Source of the DNA: a virus
DNA length: 64,000 bases
Reading direction: 5' to 3' (one strand)
Virus record (IMG/VR): IMGVR_UViG_3300020578_000043
Location: 1 to 64,000 of that record
Positions 17,698 to 25,961 of this stretch are shown one piece after another; the stretch's first letter is position 1; each line of letters starts with the position of its first letter. The notes under the pieces were generated by a model, which had not been told where the DNA came from, did not search any database, and worked only from the letters and a program-made list of their open reading frames with translations. The position numbers and the translations under genes are program-made.

Positions 17698-19047
17698 TCA
17701 AAAGTCTTTGGTCACGTGATAGGTAAGACCACCGAGCAACTCATCAGGAGTTAACGGCGCCTGATTTGATTTATTGGACCCTGGTTGTGTCACTGAACCT
17801 GGTTTTACAATGGACTCTCCAGACGACTTATTGACAGAGTATACTCTGACGTATCCAGTTTGAGATTTCCCGTCTAATCCGTTCGATGTTACTTTTAGGT
17901 ATTGAGGAAGATTTTGCCGTTGTGTTCTGTTGGACAATGCAGGATCGATCATTACGTTTGGATCCTTCGGGTCATAGTTTCCGATTCCTGTCCTTCGTTG
18001 ATCTGATCTCAGGTTTTTTTCTGCAGAAAGAGGTAACGTCGGATCGTCCGATCCAAGAAATGGATCATTGACGACGTTCGGTAGTTGATCTTGAACTGAA
18101 TTTGATGACGTTCCTACGTCAAAGCTTACAACAGGAGATGAAACGTATCTCTTGATCGGTATTCCTACACCAGGTTGCTGGGTCGCAAAGATGTACGCTT
18201 TAACATTGACGTTAAACTTATACTTGATGATTCTCTCTTCTTGACCCATCTCATCATAATTTCCTTCAGGGTTGTAGGAGTTACCTTCGACCATGGCAAG
18301 GAACCAGTATCCCTTAGATGTGTTTATTCTCCAAGAATTTCCTTGAGGTAAGAAAGAAGAGATCAACTGTTCGATCAACTGATTCATGTGTTGTGTGTAC
18401 TGAGTCCACATGCTGACTTCATAGTCTATCGTGCAGAACTGAGGCGCAGGTATGACTATCGTCTCATATATGTTGTTCTTCTTGATGTCTGCAAGCCAAG
18501 CTCCGTCCCTAAATGTGGGGTCTGTCTCATCCGCCCCGACCTCACGCTCAGTTAAGAGTTGGCCTTCGGCGTGGTCAGAATTAGGATCGACAGCAACGTT
18601 TTTCTGGTTCTTCAACAAGAACCTGTTGATCAGATTTTGATAACCCCTGTCGGACTTGTCTAACCTTCTGTGAATCACGATCTCATTTGTCTGCTGATTG
18701 ATGCCACGACCGACTATGTCTGACGTGGCATCTTGAGTTATGTTCGTCCGCGCGATCGTTACCAGGGGAAGTATCAAAGAATTGTTTCGATCCCTCAAGG
18801 CTCGTTTTTTCTTCAACAATGCCCACTTTTCACCTGATGCGAAGATGACAGGAACCTTCTTGGGCTCTGCATTATTTCCTTCAACTTGCAACTTAATCTC
18901 ATTTTCAAACAATTTAAATAGAGCAACGTCGACATCCTCTATGCCTACTGGTGCGATAGACAGATCAGGTATACCTTGATGCGTGTCGGCATTAATCCCG
19001 ATGACGCCGAAGGTAGACTGACTCTTTGAATTAAAACGTGTTGGCAT
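17698..19047 (-). CDS. 15: Tail sheath terminator / tail completion protein, gp15-like
   Basis: 449 residues from the ATG at 19047. An in-frame GTG at 19053 is possible, but it overlaps the upstream stop and has no better ribosome site. The pattern resembles T4 gp15, which caps the tail and joins it to the neck: a KVPVIFASGEKWALLKKK segment, ILPLVTIART, later APQFCTIDYEVSMWTQY, an IEQLISSFLPQGN helix and a final KYKFNVNVKAYI strand. T4 gp15 is 272 residues; the extra length here is a charged insert near residues 110-190 and a Ser/Asn/Pro-rich C-terminal extension. Gene order (gp13-like, gp14-like, this gene, sheath) matches T4 13-14-15 and supports the call. Confidence 0.7.
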   Translation of the reverse strand: MPTRFNSKSQSTFGVIGINADTHQGIPDLSIAPVGIEDVDVALFKLFENEIKLQVEGNNAEPKKVPVIFASGEKWALLKKKRALRDRNNSLILPLVTIARTNITQDATSDIVGRGINQQTNEIVIHRRLDKSDRGYQNLINRFLLKNQKNVAVDPNSDHAEGQLLTEREVGADETDPTFRDGAWLADIKKNNIYETIVIPAPQFCTIDYEVSMWTQYTQHMNQLIEQLISSFLPQGNSWRINTSKGYWFLAMVEGNSYNPEGNYDEMGQEERIIKYKFNVNVKAYIFATQQPGVGIPIKRYVSSPVVSFDVGTSSNSVQDQLPNVVNDPFLGSDDPTLPLSAEKNLRSDQRRTGIGNYDPKDPNVMIDPALSNRTQRQNLPQYLKVTSNGLDGKSQTGYVRVYSVNKSSGESIVKPGSVTQPGSNKSNQAPLTPDELLGGLTYHVTKDF

Positions 19048-19049
19048 AA

Positions 19050-19715
19050 TCACTCATCATAGAAAGAACTTCCAGTTCCTGTAGAATCTCCCAATCCAGA
19101 AACCTCCCTAGGTCCTGACAACGGAGGATCAAGGACACCGTTCTTGACCAAGTCTCTAACGTCTGCAGTTGGGCCATCCTTGTTCTCAGCGACTCCTCTT
19201 TGTTGCACAAATGTCTCTTGAACGGCATCTGGATCTGCGTACTTGATATCCGTCGGTCCATTTGTGATGGCCTTAAACTGGCTCTCACGTACTCTAGTTC
19301 CCATCAATGAAACTCCATCGATGTTCTCTGCCTGGCCATAAATCGTGCGCATGTACTTGTATTCTGTGATCTCGTAGAAGATCGATCCGAATGAGAAGTA
19401 ATCGCCTATCGACGGATTCAACCCCTTCTCGACCATATCTCTGTGTTGTATGTAAACTTCCAACGTAAATTGAGAATCAATACCAAACTTCGTTATCTTC
19501 GTCTCGTTCTGAAACTGTGCGTTTACAAGAGCCTCTACGACGATCGGATTGTCAAACACTTTCTGTAGAGCCTCGTCATAGACCTCATGAGACTGAGTCT
19601 TCGTCTCTGAGATGGGATAGTAATAGATCTTTTGACCGATGACGTCCTTGACGATCTCTTTTGTGAGATCTGAAATGAAGTTGATCTCTCTGGGTGTGAT
19701 GAATAATCTTGCCAT
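19050..19715 (-). CDS. 14: Neck protein, gp14-like
   Basis: 221 residues. The segment KITKFGIDSQFTLEVYIQ followed by PSIGDYFSFGSIFYEITEY resembles the core of phage neck protein gp14 (PF11649 type), which forms the connector between head and tail. The C-terminal 60 residues are Gly/Pro/Asp-rich and probably disordered. It sits between gp13-like and gp15-like genes with gaps of 6 and 2 bases, as in T4. The family call rests on this core plus gene order; alone the similarity would be modest. Confidence 0.58.
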   Translation of the reverse strand: MARLFITPREINFISDLTKEIVKDVIGQKIYYYPISETKTQSHEVYDEALQKVFDNPIVVEALVNAQFQNETKITKFGIDSQFTLEVYIQHRDMVEKGLNPSIGDYFSFGSIFYEITEYKYMRTIYGQAENIDGVSLMGTRVRESQFKAITNGPTDIKYADPDAVQETFVQQRGVAENKDGPTADVRDLVKNGVLDPPLSGPREVSGLGDSTGTGSSFYDE

Positions 19716-19721
19716 GGCCTA

Positions 19722-20909
19722 TCAACCTATCACGATTCCCTTGCCTAGAGGCATGGGTATGTATCTCAACTGTTTCTGCATGTTTTCTGCTGCAAGAGCG
19801 TCAGCTTCCAATAGCTTCTGATGGGTCAGGTTAGCCAAGAACTCTTTCATTTGAGTCGTCAACTTTTCTTTATCTTCACGAGACTGGGTCAACAAGTCAG
19901 AGCCGTTTAGTTGTAGATCTGCATTTGGAATAGGAATCGTTTGAAATTTTGATCGTATGAGTCCTAATAGCTCTTTGCATAGAGCCAGGGTGTACTGACG
20001 AATCCATTGTTTTCCAGGTTGATTTATTGTGGTGAAGGGAATGTTGCCAAAGGGTATGTTGCTTGGTCCTGATATTCCGTATATCGTGTCATCTTCATAT
20101 GATGTTGGATTCAAGGGATCATGAGGTTCCATCACCTTTACGAACATCTTACCCATCTGAAGATCTGATGAAGGTATGGGATAAATCCTTAGATTGCTTC
20201 CTATGACATCATAACTGTATTGAGATCTTCTGACTCTGAACGCAGTCTCAAGCATTCCTCTTCGCAGAACGTCTTCAAACACAGGCAACACATAAAACAC
20301 AGTTGAGTTAACGTATGATTCATAGTTAAAGTTTGTGGCAAGAAAATTTGTGATGTTCGATGCATTGAGAAGGAACTGCTGCGCTGCAAGAGGCTCAAAG
20401 TGAAATATCTCGACTATCTTTAATTTTCCTTTTCTTCCAGCTGGCAACGTACTGTAGATAGAGCTACCTGACAGGCTTCCAGAAGCGACCTTAAGATCTT
20501 CATACAGGTTATAATCCTGTTTATCCTTGATCAGGTCGATGTAACCTAACGTGGCGTCAAAAGATCCTCCTACATATGCTTCCGTCGCATATGGCTCTGC
20601 CATTCTTAGCAGGTATTCTACTGTTCTCTTGGCATATCTGTTCGTTAGGTCATTCGAACCTGTAGGAAGACCCATGACGTTCGTCAGATCTGACGTTATC
20701 TTCATTTCATGTATCAAACGTGAATATTCACAACATGCTTCTTCGAAACATGCCCAAATCTCTTTCTTTGTCAACTCTACTGACAGGACATCGTCACCTA
20801 GCTTTCGTTTGACGAACGTCACCATACCATCGGCTTCAGTCTGAAAAGCTGAATCAGAATCAAAGAAACCGAACGGCGTGGGGCTTATTGTTGAGGCGAA
20901 TGTTGTCAT
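19722..20909 (-). CDS. 13: Neck protein, gp13-like
   Basis: 395 residues (T4 gp13 is 309). The C-terminal half carries the pattern typical of gp13-like neck proteins in marine T4-like phages: QWIRQYTLALCKELLGLIRSK, then PIPNADLQLNG and a charged helix. The N-terminal half has KRKLGDDVLSVELTKKEIW and a Tyr/Glu-rich region of the kind seen in head-tail connectors. The start at ATG 20909 follows GGTGA. It is first in a tight run of gp13-, gp14- and gp15-like genes. The exact gp13 assignment is inferred; a generic connector protein is the fallback. Confidence 0.55.
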   Translation of the reverse strand: MTTFASTISPTPFGFFDSDSAFQTEADGMVTFVKRKLGDDVLSVELTKKEIWACFEEACCEYSRLIHEMKITSDLTNVMGLPTGSNDLTNRYAKRTVEYLLRMAEPYATEAYVGGSFDATLGYIDLIKDKQDYNLYEDLKVASGSLSGSSIYSTLPAGRKGKLKIVEIFHFEPLAAQQFLLNASNITNFLATNFNYESYVNSTVFYVLPVFEDVLRRGMLETAFRVRRSQYSYDVIGSNLRIYPIPSSDLQMGKMFVKVMEPHDPLNPTSYEDDTIYGISGPSNIPFGNIPFTTINQPGKQWIRQYTLALCKELLGLIRSKFQTIPIPNADLQLNGSDLLTQSREDKEKLTTQMKEFLANLTHQKLLEADALAAENMQKQLRYIPMPLGKGIVIG

Positions 20910-20992
20910 ATACGTACGTCACCTAACACTCAAATTCTTAGATAAAAATATGGATGAGCGGCAAAAAAAAATCTTACTAAATAGAATCGTAG

Positions 20993-21322
20993 TCAAACTA
21001 CTCTAGAGTACGTGACACTTATCTTGTCGCCTGTCTTTGGAGCCGTGTTAAAAATCAACAGCCTGTCAGACAACGAATAATCAACCCCAGATGATATTTG
21101 CAGGACATCATTTAAGAACACCAACGTCTTATCAGGATTCGGTTGGTATGAGATGACAAAAGTGCTGTTGTTTCCATCTACCTCACCTGTGGGAGTTTCA
21201 TTCCACACCATCACATCGTACGAATCATACGAGTTGTTGTCAACGACTTGCTGGACTGGACGAGGTCTGTAGTAGGAATAGACCTTCCTAGATCTAGATG
21301 CATCTCTTCTTGTGATCGACAT
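20993..21322 (-). CDS. Small beta-rich virion protein
   Basis: 109 residues. The N-terminal 30 are Arg/Ser/Tyr-rich (SITRRDASRSRKVYSYYRPRP). The remainder, from about residue 42, is a compact beta domain (FVISYQPNPDKTLVFLNDV then DYSLSDRLLIFNTAPKTGDKI), like small modules that recur in phage fibre and baseplate proteins. It has no clear ribosome site. It lies between the endolysin and the neck genes. Function is unknown; a fibre or neck-whisker accessory is possible. Confidence 0.6.
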   Translation of the reverse strand: MSITRRDASRSRKVYSYYRPRPVQQVVDNNSYDSYDVMVWNETPTGEVDGNNSTFVISYQPNPDKTLVFLNDVLQISSGVDYSLSDRLLIFNTAPKTGDKISVTYSRVV

Positions 21323-21363
21323 ATCAATGATTAACTATTGACATGACAAAGACGTTCGACTGA

Positions 21364-22152
21364 TCAAAGCATCTTATAGGCTTCAAAATGCATTCCATCA
21401 GGTCTATTTGGAAACCATCCGCCCCAATAGAATCCATGGTCATAAGCTATGCCGACCAATTCTCTCACTGAGCCAGTGGCTCCCCGTAAAGCAGGTTGAA
21501 CGCCGAGTTGATTCCATTGAACGTTGATGTCAAACGCCGTTCCCCAGGCATGGTTTGATAAAGCTGTCCTTGACCCTCGAATGAATCTAGGAGCCCATGT
21601 TCCTCCCCATGTCATGATCAAGTATGTCAATCCTGCAGAGTGCCATGCGTCAAATAGATCAAGGAACTGTTTGGACAGCGCTGAATGAATCGTCACGTTG
21701 CCTGATTTTGAGAATCCAGGAATGCTCGTCAAACGTGGGATGTTGACTGTCGTGATGTTCTTCTTTGCCCAATCGCCGATGATCGATATTCCTTCTGGGT
21801 TCGACGTCGTCGGGGCAGGCGTGAAAGAGAACTTTCCAAACATCTTCTCTCTATCAATCGGATTTAGAGATCCATGATTTGGAGGCTGAGGCCAGTTAGG
21901 TCCATTTATGTCCGCCGTTGGATCATCCATCAAGGGAAAGCCACACTGAAGAGCAGCAGAGATCGTTTTTGAACCGACAACGCCATCAGGGGTGAGACCT
22001 TTCCTGTTTTGAAAGTACTTGGTCTCTGTTTCAGTAAATGCATCAAAATCGCCATTGACGATGATGTGGCTGTCTGCAACCAAACCCCTAAGGAAATTTT
22101 GCCACTTTTCGACCTGAAGGCCTGTCGAACCCCTGCGTAAGATCTGCATCAT
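21364..22152 (-). CDS. Endolysin: peptidoglycan-binding domain plus M15 peptidase
   Basis: 262 residues. Residues about 5-70 form a PG_binding_1-like domain (LRRGSTGLQVEKWQNFL, DGVVGSKTISAAL). Residues about 150-262 form a D-Ala-D-Ala carboxypeptidase / L-Ala-D-Glu endopeptidase domain of family M15, with the zinc motif SNHAWGTAFDIN (H201, D208) and the C-terminal GMHFEAY (H255). It should cut peptide stems or cross-links of peptidoglycan. No signal peptide or membrane anchor is seen, so export would need a holin, not found here. A place among neck genes also allows a virion-associated lysin. The ATG at 22152 follows GAGGT. Confidence 0.85.
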   Translation of the reverse strand: MMQILRRGSTGLQVEKWQNFLRGLVADSHIIVNGDFDAFTETETKYFQNRKGLTPDGVVGSKTISAALQCGFPLMDDPTADINGPNWPQPPNHGSLNPIDREKMFGKFSFTPAPTTSNPEGISIIGDWAKKNITTVNIPRLTSIPGFSKSGNVTIHSALSKQFLDLFDAWHSAGLTYLIMTWGGTWAPRFIRGSRTALSNHAWGTAFDINVQWNQLGVQPALRGATGSVRELVGIAYDHGFYWGGWFPNRPDGMHFEAYKML

Positions 22153-22160
22153 GTGCTACC

Positions 22161-22382
22161 TCAGAATGTCGACAATGCCCTGATCGCAATCTTCACTCGT
22201 TCTCGAAGCTCTTCGGGTAGAGCAGACAACAAGACATATGTCTCAGGACGAACTGCGCTCTCTACCAAGCCACCAACGGTCTCTTGATTGCTGCGAGACA
22301 CCCCAACGTTGATCGCAAGAGGAGGAGCTCCGACTCTAACATGAAGCATCGGTTGATATAGATCTACTTTTTGCATGTTCAT
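22161..22382 (-). CDS. Small protein before the endolysin, unknown function
   Basis: 73 residues, starting at ATG 22382 (a second ATG two codons later is possible). The N-terminal half is beta-like (KVDLYQPMLHVRVGAPPLAINVG); the C-terminal half is a helix (PEELRERVKIAIRALSTF). Its ATG overlaps the stop of the 59-residue gene (ATGA) and its stop lies 8 bases before the endolysin, so the three are coupled. No hydrophobic segment long enough for a holin is seen. Confidence 0.55.
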   Translation of the reverse strand: MNMQKVDLYQPMLHVRVGAPPLAINVGVSRSNQETVGGLVESAVRPETYVLLSALPEELRERVKIAIRALSTF

Positions 22383-22558
22383 CCCTTTAAGACGCCTTGA
22401 GGTTTATTTAGAGCTTCATTCAATGTCGCAAACTGTGTCTTCAATGACAACAATACTTCTTCTAGTTGAAACGTGTTCTCTCCCCTAGAACGAGCATCAT
22501 TGATCCTACCTTCAAGATCGACTATCTGTAATAACAGGTTTTCTGTTGCGGCTGACAT
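22379..22558 (-). CDS. 59-residue coiled-coil protein
   Basis: A short frame from ATG 22558 to TGA 22379-22381 encodes 59 residues: MSAATENLLLQIVDLEGRIN, then a helical Gln/Leu/Glu-rich stretch ending NKPQGVLKG. The heptad-like leucine pattern suggests a coiled coil. Support comes from its stop overlapping the next start as ATGA and from filling an otherwise empty 230-base interval. No strong ribosome site precedes it. Function is unknown. Confidence 0.55.
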   Translation of the reverse strand: MSAATENLLLQIVDLEGRINDARSRGENTFQLEEVLLSLKTQFATLNEALNKPQGVLKG

Positions 22559-22612
22559 GTTCGAATATTATTCTAATGTGGAATAAAATAAACTTCACCC
22601 TGACGGGGGAGC

Positions 22613-23011
22613 TTATTGTTTTGCAAAATCTGATGCTTGTGTTTTTAAATCAGCCAAAATTGTTGTTAGCGTAGTAGGCACAATTTCACCAGTCAGAATT
22701 TTTACAGCAAAACGAGCTAATGCCCCTTGATCTGTCGTGCTTAATGCTTGTTGTATTGCTGCTTTGTCAGCACCTGATTCTAGCCCCTTAACGTCTTTTA
22801 GTGCTGAAGCAAGTTGAGATGCAAGCTGATCATCTTTTAAAGCCGGTTTAAGCTTAGTTAAGATTTTATCTAACATTTGATCTCGTTTTTTATCCGCTTG
22901 AGAATCTTGTCCCATCCCAGGAAGAGACAATTGTTCTCCTGCTTCTGTCAATCTCTTGACTTGCGAATAGACCAACTTACGTAATTGAGCCTCAGTGATA
23001 CGATGCTTCAT
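22613..23011 (-). CDS. Putative internal head protein with cleavable N-terminal helix
   Basis: 132 residues. The N-terminus MKHRITEAQLRKLVYSQVKRLTEAGE is an amphipathic basic helix ending in L-T-E-A, a match to the T4 gp21 protease site ([L/I]-x-E before a small residue). The rest is helical, Ala/Leu/Lys/Asp-rich and without a known domain. The same type of N-terminus occurs in four other small proteins here, so I infer that it is a prohead-targeting propeptide. It starts at ATG 23011 behind GGAG, after the terminator at 23070-23099. It is far from the main head module, which may reflect movement of an internal-protein gene. Confidence 0.6.
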   Translation of the reverse strand: MKHRITEAQLRKLVYSQVKRLTEAGEQLSLPGMGQDSQADKKRDQMLDKILTKLKPALKDDQLASQLASALKDVKGLESGADKAAIQQALSTTDQGALARFAVKILTGEIVPTTLTTILADLKTQASDFAKQ

Positions 23012-23051
23012 GATTAATCTCCGAAATGTCTACACATAAATACACGGAAAA

Positions 23052-23099
23052 ATAAAAAACATAAAAACAAAAGGCCCTGGAGATAAATCCAGAGCCTTT
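23052..23099 (-). terminator. Intrinsic terminator after the beta-rich 147-residue gene
   Basis: AAAGGCCCTGGA (23070-23081) pairs with TCCAGAGCCTTT (23088-23099) with one mismatch, around a six-base loop. On the minus strand the hairpin is followed by two T-rich runs (23052-23068). It lies 22 bases after the stop codon. Confidence 0.8.
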
Positions 23100-23120
23100 G
23101 TGATCAATGGGTCTGTGACA

Positions 23121-23564
23121 TCATAGACCGCTAATGACGCATGATCCGGATGCTGCCATCACCAAAAAGCTCTTTCCGTCGCTGACAAGAGCCACAGAGG
23201 AACCTTCTGCCGAAGCCAGTGCGATCTTGCTTCCCTGTTCGTCAGGTGTCGCACCGGCTTGACCTGCGAACACCTTAACACCGGCTGTCTCTAGAGACCC
23301 TGTCAAAGCATGAGCATGGGCAGATGTCGAACGAAAGACGAAGACGCCTCCAGGAACCGATTCTGCAGTAGGCATCACCATTGTGATCGCGGCTACTGAA
23401 GACGAAAGAGTATAAACTCCAGGCGATCCGATCGTCTCAGCCGCAGACTTTGCAACGACTGACGTCGTCGGCAACGAAGATAAAGAAAGCGAAGTGCTGA
23501 CTTCAAATCCGGAACCTGCCTGTTGAACCAAACCTTGTGAATCATTAACAACAACTTTAGGCAT
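23121..23564 (-). CDS. Beta-rich virion protein, possible head decoration
   Basis: 147 residues, rich in Ser, Ala, Val and Gly, with regular short strands (VVVNDSQGLVQQAGSG, GVYTLSSSVAAITMVMP, GVFVFRSTSAHAHALTGS, SSVALVSDGKSFLVMAASG) and no helix-rich part. Such composition is usual for trimeric capsid-decoration or fibre proteins that bind the outside of the shell. It has a strong ribosome site (GGGGAG) at ATG 23564 and its own terminator, which fits high-level expression of a decoration protein. No named family is recognised; the role is inferred. Confidence 0.6.
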   Translation of the reverse strand: MPKVVVNDSQGLVQQAGSGFEVSTSLSLSSLPTTSVVAKSAAETIGSPGVYTLSSSVAAITMVMPTAESVPGGVFVFRSTSAHAHALTGSLETAGVKVFAGQAGATPDEQGSKIALASAEGSSVALVSDGKSFLVMAASGSCVISGL

Positions 23565-23644
23565 CTTGCAATCTCCCCTGATACACCTTAATTATTCAGG
23601 GATCAGCTATTTTTTTAATCTTAAAAGATTTTTAAGAAAATCGA

Positions 23645-23860
23645 TCACAGCATTGATGCAACTTTAATCATCTCTTCAATGTCGTTGATAGATTTTTTTA
23701 ATTTTTCTTCAATGGGCAAAATGGCGAACGGTATGACACCCCTTCCGTCAACGCCGTTCTTCTTCCATGTAGAGACAGTGACCAGCAGACTCTCAAGGTC
23801 TTTTTTTGCCTTGAGAAGTGAAGCTATGACGACATGAGACTTGCTGACTATCTTTGCCAC
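23645..23860 (-). CDS. Small helical protein, unknown function
   Basis: 71 residues from a GTG at 23860; no ATG is available in frame near the start and no good ribosome site is seen. The sequence is Lys/Leu/Ile-rich helix with a short turn (VDGRGVIPFAILPIEEKLKK). A TATAAT box lies at 23887-23892 (minus strand), just downstream of a terminator. No membrane segment or family is recognised. Confidence 0.5.
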   Translation of the reverse strand: MAKIVSKSHVVIASLLKAKKDLESLLVTVSTWKKNGVDGRGVIPFAILPIEEKLKKSINDIEEMIKVASML

Positions 23861-23886
23861 TGTTTCATTGCATAGGTATGCAAGCC

Positions 23887-23892
23887 ATTATA
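23887..23892 (-). promoter_or_regulatory. Candidate -10 box (TATAAT)
   Basis: A perfect TATAAT reads on the minus strand 26 bases before the GTG of the 71-residue gene and just after the terminator at 23905-23932. No convincing -35 lies 16-18 bases upstream, which is T-rich sequence overlapping the terminator's T-run. A near-palindrome (GCATAGGTATGC, 23871-23882) overlaps the expected start of transcription and could be an operator. Confidence 0.3.
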
Positions 23893-23932
23893 TAAAACAA
23901 AAAAGAAAAGGAGATCGTATGATCTCCTTTTC
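23893..23932 (-). terminator. Intrinsic terminator after the 88-residue gene
   Basis: A perfect 12-base-pair stem, GAAAAGGAGATC (23905-23916) with its complement at 23921-23932, encloses the four-base loop GTAT. On the minus strand it is followed by TTTTTTGTTTTATA. It lies 25 bases after the stop codon at 23958. Confidence 0.85.
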
Positions 23933-23957
23933 AAGGAAGACTAAGTAAGTCTTGTGT

Positions 23958-24224
23958 TCAACGACGCGGCTTGCCAGTGAATTCGTAATGATTGCGAAGC
24001 AGGCGATACAACGTTCGTGCCTCGCGGCCTGTGAACTCAACCGTCTGTTGCTCAAGATCGATAAAGAATCGAGTTGAGTCGTTACGAGAATCTGTCGTCA
24101 CTGCAGCATTGAAACCATCATCACGACGAGCAGTCTCGGTTCGAAGCTTGCCAGTGCGATCAACACGGCTACGGATGATTGCATTCTTGTTCGTTGAAGT
24201 GTAGTTTTTCTTATTCCTTGGCAT
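23958..24224 (-). CDS. 88-residue basic protein in its own transcription unit
   Basis: 88 residues, starting at ATG 24224 behind GGAGAGA. The N-terminal half is Lys/Arg/Asn/Thr-rich and probably disordered. The C-terminal half has a short strand and a helix (TRFFIDLEQQTVEFTGREA, then RTLYRLLRNHYEF). It has its own sigma70-like promoter (24278-24306) and a perfect terminator (23905-23932), so it is monocistronic, which is unusual in this window. A small nucleic-acid- or protein-binding regulator is possible, but no family is recognised. Confidence 0.7.
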   Translation of the reverse strand: MPRNKKNYTSTNKNAIIRSRVDRTGKLRTETARRDDGFNAAVTTDSRNDSTRFFIDLEQQTVEFTGREARTLYRLLRNHYEFTGKPRR

Positions 24225-24277
24225 ATAGTCTCTCCAATTTTTGGTTTTTTACGATCGGCTCATTTGATGCTTGCCGA

Positions 24278-24306
24278 ATGATAGAAGGATACTTTTACTG
24301 CATCAA
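24278..24306 (-). promoter_or_regulatory. Candidate sigma70-like promoter of the 88-residue gene
   Basis: TTGATG (24301-24306) and TATCAT (24278-24283) on the minus strand are 17 bases apart and match the -35 and -10 consensus at four and five of six bases. The start codon follows about 54 bases after the -10 box, behind a strong ribosome site. The site lies in the 123-base gap after the DUF1501-like gene. Confidence 0.5.
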
Positions 24307-24347
24307 CATGTACACGATGAGAAATTTGCCTTAAATCGTGAAAGAGA

Positions 24348-25949
24348 TCATTTGCTGTTGATCAATCCTGTGATCATCGACACGGAGTTTCCATACTCTG
24401 AAGTCTTGTTTGAATCCCCACGCGCGGTGGCATATACCGCTGCAGTGGATGAGAATGATGACATTTGATCCGACGTCTTTGATGAATCATCCAATCCCGA
24501 AGCGGGATTGTATCCGACTGCATTCTTTCCTGACATTTTGTTTGCATAGACGTGACCGAACCATCCGTTCTTGATGTAACCCTTTGGATCCATCACGTAT
24601 GTCCAATTACAGGCATCAGGAGTCGCATCAGGCCATGTCGATCCTTGAAGCGGAGTATGGGGTGTGTCGCCGTATGCAACGAACACCGTACTCTGATCGA
24701 GTCGTTCCGTGGGATTCTCAGGATCAACCTGTTGAGACAGGTAGTTGTAGAATCCATTCAACACCTTGCCTAAGTGCTTCGTGGTATTTCTACCTTGGTT
24801 CATCAAGGTCATAGAATCAAAAGTAACGTGTGGATCAGTGAAGGTCGTGTCGCTCGTCGGACCAGGAGATAGAGCTACGATGGCTGTCTTGGACAGACCG
24901 AGCGTGAATGCCTTTGCAACGACGATCAAGGTTCTACCAAATTCTTCAATGCCCTTACGTTGCGCAGGAGTCATGTACGAAGAAGATGAGTTTAGACCGT
25001 CAATCATCTCTTGAACTCCAAAATCGATTAGATCTTGACTGGTCGGAGTCAACTGAGATGCAAAATTGAGACCGATGATCCTTGCAGCATTCTTTGTGAC
25101 TTGCATCTGCGGTGCCCACGAAGTTCTATTCGATGACTTACGAAGTCCTAGTAACGCCTTGTAATATACCTCAAACAGCTCTTGATCTGCCTTGGATGCT
25201 AATGCAAACTGACTTGCGGCGCTGTTGAACAGATCAATCATTCCTGTTGAACTTGGAACAGTTGCGACCTCAGGAGCACCAGGGGCTCGGCCATATTTCA
25301 CGGGATCGATACCTAAAACTGGAACTATAGCTGATGATCCAACTGCACCTAAAGATGCCAATGCAGCCTGCATTGAAGAATTTCCTGAAAGGGCAACCTG
25401 CGAGGCAGGAAATTCCGTATGGGTCTCATCCTTACCTGACATGAAAGCAGAGACAGGATACTTTGGAATTCCTGTTGCATGATCAAACCATGGAGCATCT
25501 GGACCGTAGAAGAATGACCTATCTCCTCCTGACCATCCTTTCACGCCGTTAGGAAGCGTTGGCATTACATTTCCCTTGCCCCATGTATAAGTTCCTCTGT
25601 ATCCGTTAGCCGGATTGTATCCATATTGTTGTGTGTACAGGTAGGAAGAGAATCCACCGAAGTTAGAAGTCAATCCTGAGACGTTGGCATTTTGACATGC
25701 CTTGAAACCAACATCTGCGACAGGCCATAACTCTTGAAACCAAGCTTGTGAACCGTTCGGGGCAGGTACGAGCAATGATCGTCCGTATGTCGATCCTGCA
25801 GCTTCTGCTAGACCTGTGCCTCCCTCATCAGAAAGAAAATTCAGCAAATCTGACCTTGATATTCCCACTGCTGCGGCCATCACACCGCACATCTTTAAAA
25901 AGCTTCTTCTGCGGTCGTTGCGTAGGTCCTTTAGCTTCCAATTGGTCAT
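24348..25949 (-). CDS. Tat-exported DUF1501-like protein
   Basis: 533 residues. The N-terminus carries a twin-arginine motif (RRRSFLKM, residues 13-20) before a short hydrophobic stretch, so export by the host Tat system in folded form is likely. The C-terminal part has strand-loop patterns like DUF1501 / alkaline-phosphatase-fold proteins (TVFVAYGDTPHTPLQG, TWPDATPDACNW, NGWFGHVYANKMSGKNAVG), usually found in bacteria rather than phages. No complete catalytic metal set can be named. It is last of a three-gene cassette, 12 bases after a lipoprotein gene, with a good ribosome site (GGAGAG) at ATG 25949. It looks acquired from a bacterial host; the substrate is unknown. Confidence 0.6.
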   Translation of the reverse strand: MTNWKLKDLRNDRRRSFLKMCGVMAAAVGISRSDLLNFLSDEGGTGLAEAAGSTYGRSLLVPAPNGSQAWFQELWPVADVGFKACQNANVSGLTSNFGGFSSYLYTQQYGYNPANGYRGTYTWGKGNVMPTLPNGVKGWSGGDRSFFYGPDAPWFDHATGIPKYPVSAFMSGKDETHTEFPASQVALSGNSSMQAALASLGAVGSSAIVPVLGIDPVKYGRAPGAPEVATVPSSTGMIDLFNSAASQFALASKADQELFEVYYKALLGLRKSSNRTSWAPQMQVTKNAARIIGLNFASQLTPTSQDLIDFGVQEMIDGLNSSSSYMTPAQRKGIEEFGRTLIVVAKAFTLGLSKTAIVALSPGPTSDTTFTDPHVTFDSMTLMNQGRNTTKHLGKVLNGFYNYLSQQVDPENPTERLDQSTVFVAYGDTPHTPLQGSTWPDATPDACNWTYVMDPKGYIKNGWFGHVYANKMSGKNAVGYNPASGLDDSSKTSDQMSSFSSTAAVYATARGDSNKTSEYGNSVSMITGLINSK

Positions 25950-25961
25950 TTGTTCTCTCCG

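Noticed and set aside
22594-22612. Possible terminator after the 132-residue gene
   Set aside because: Only three to four G-C pairs with a mismatch; too weak to call.
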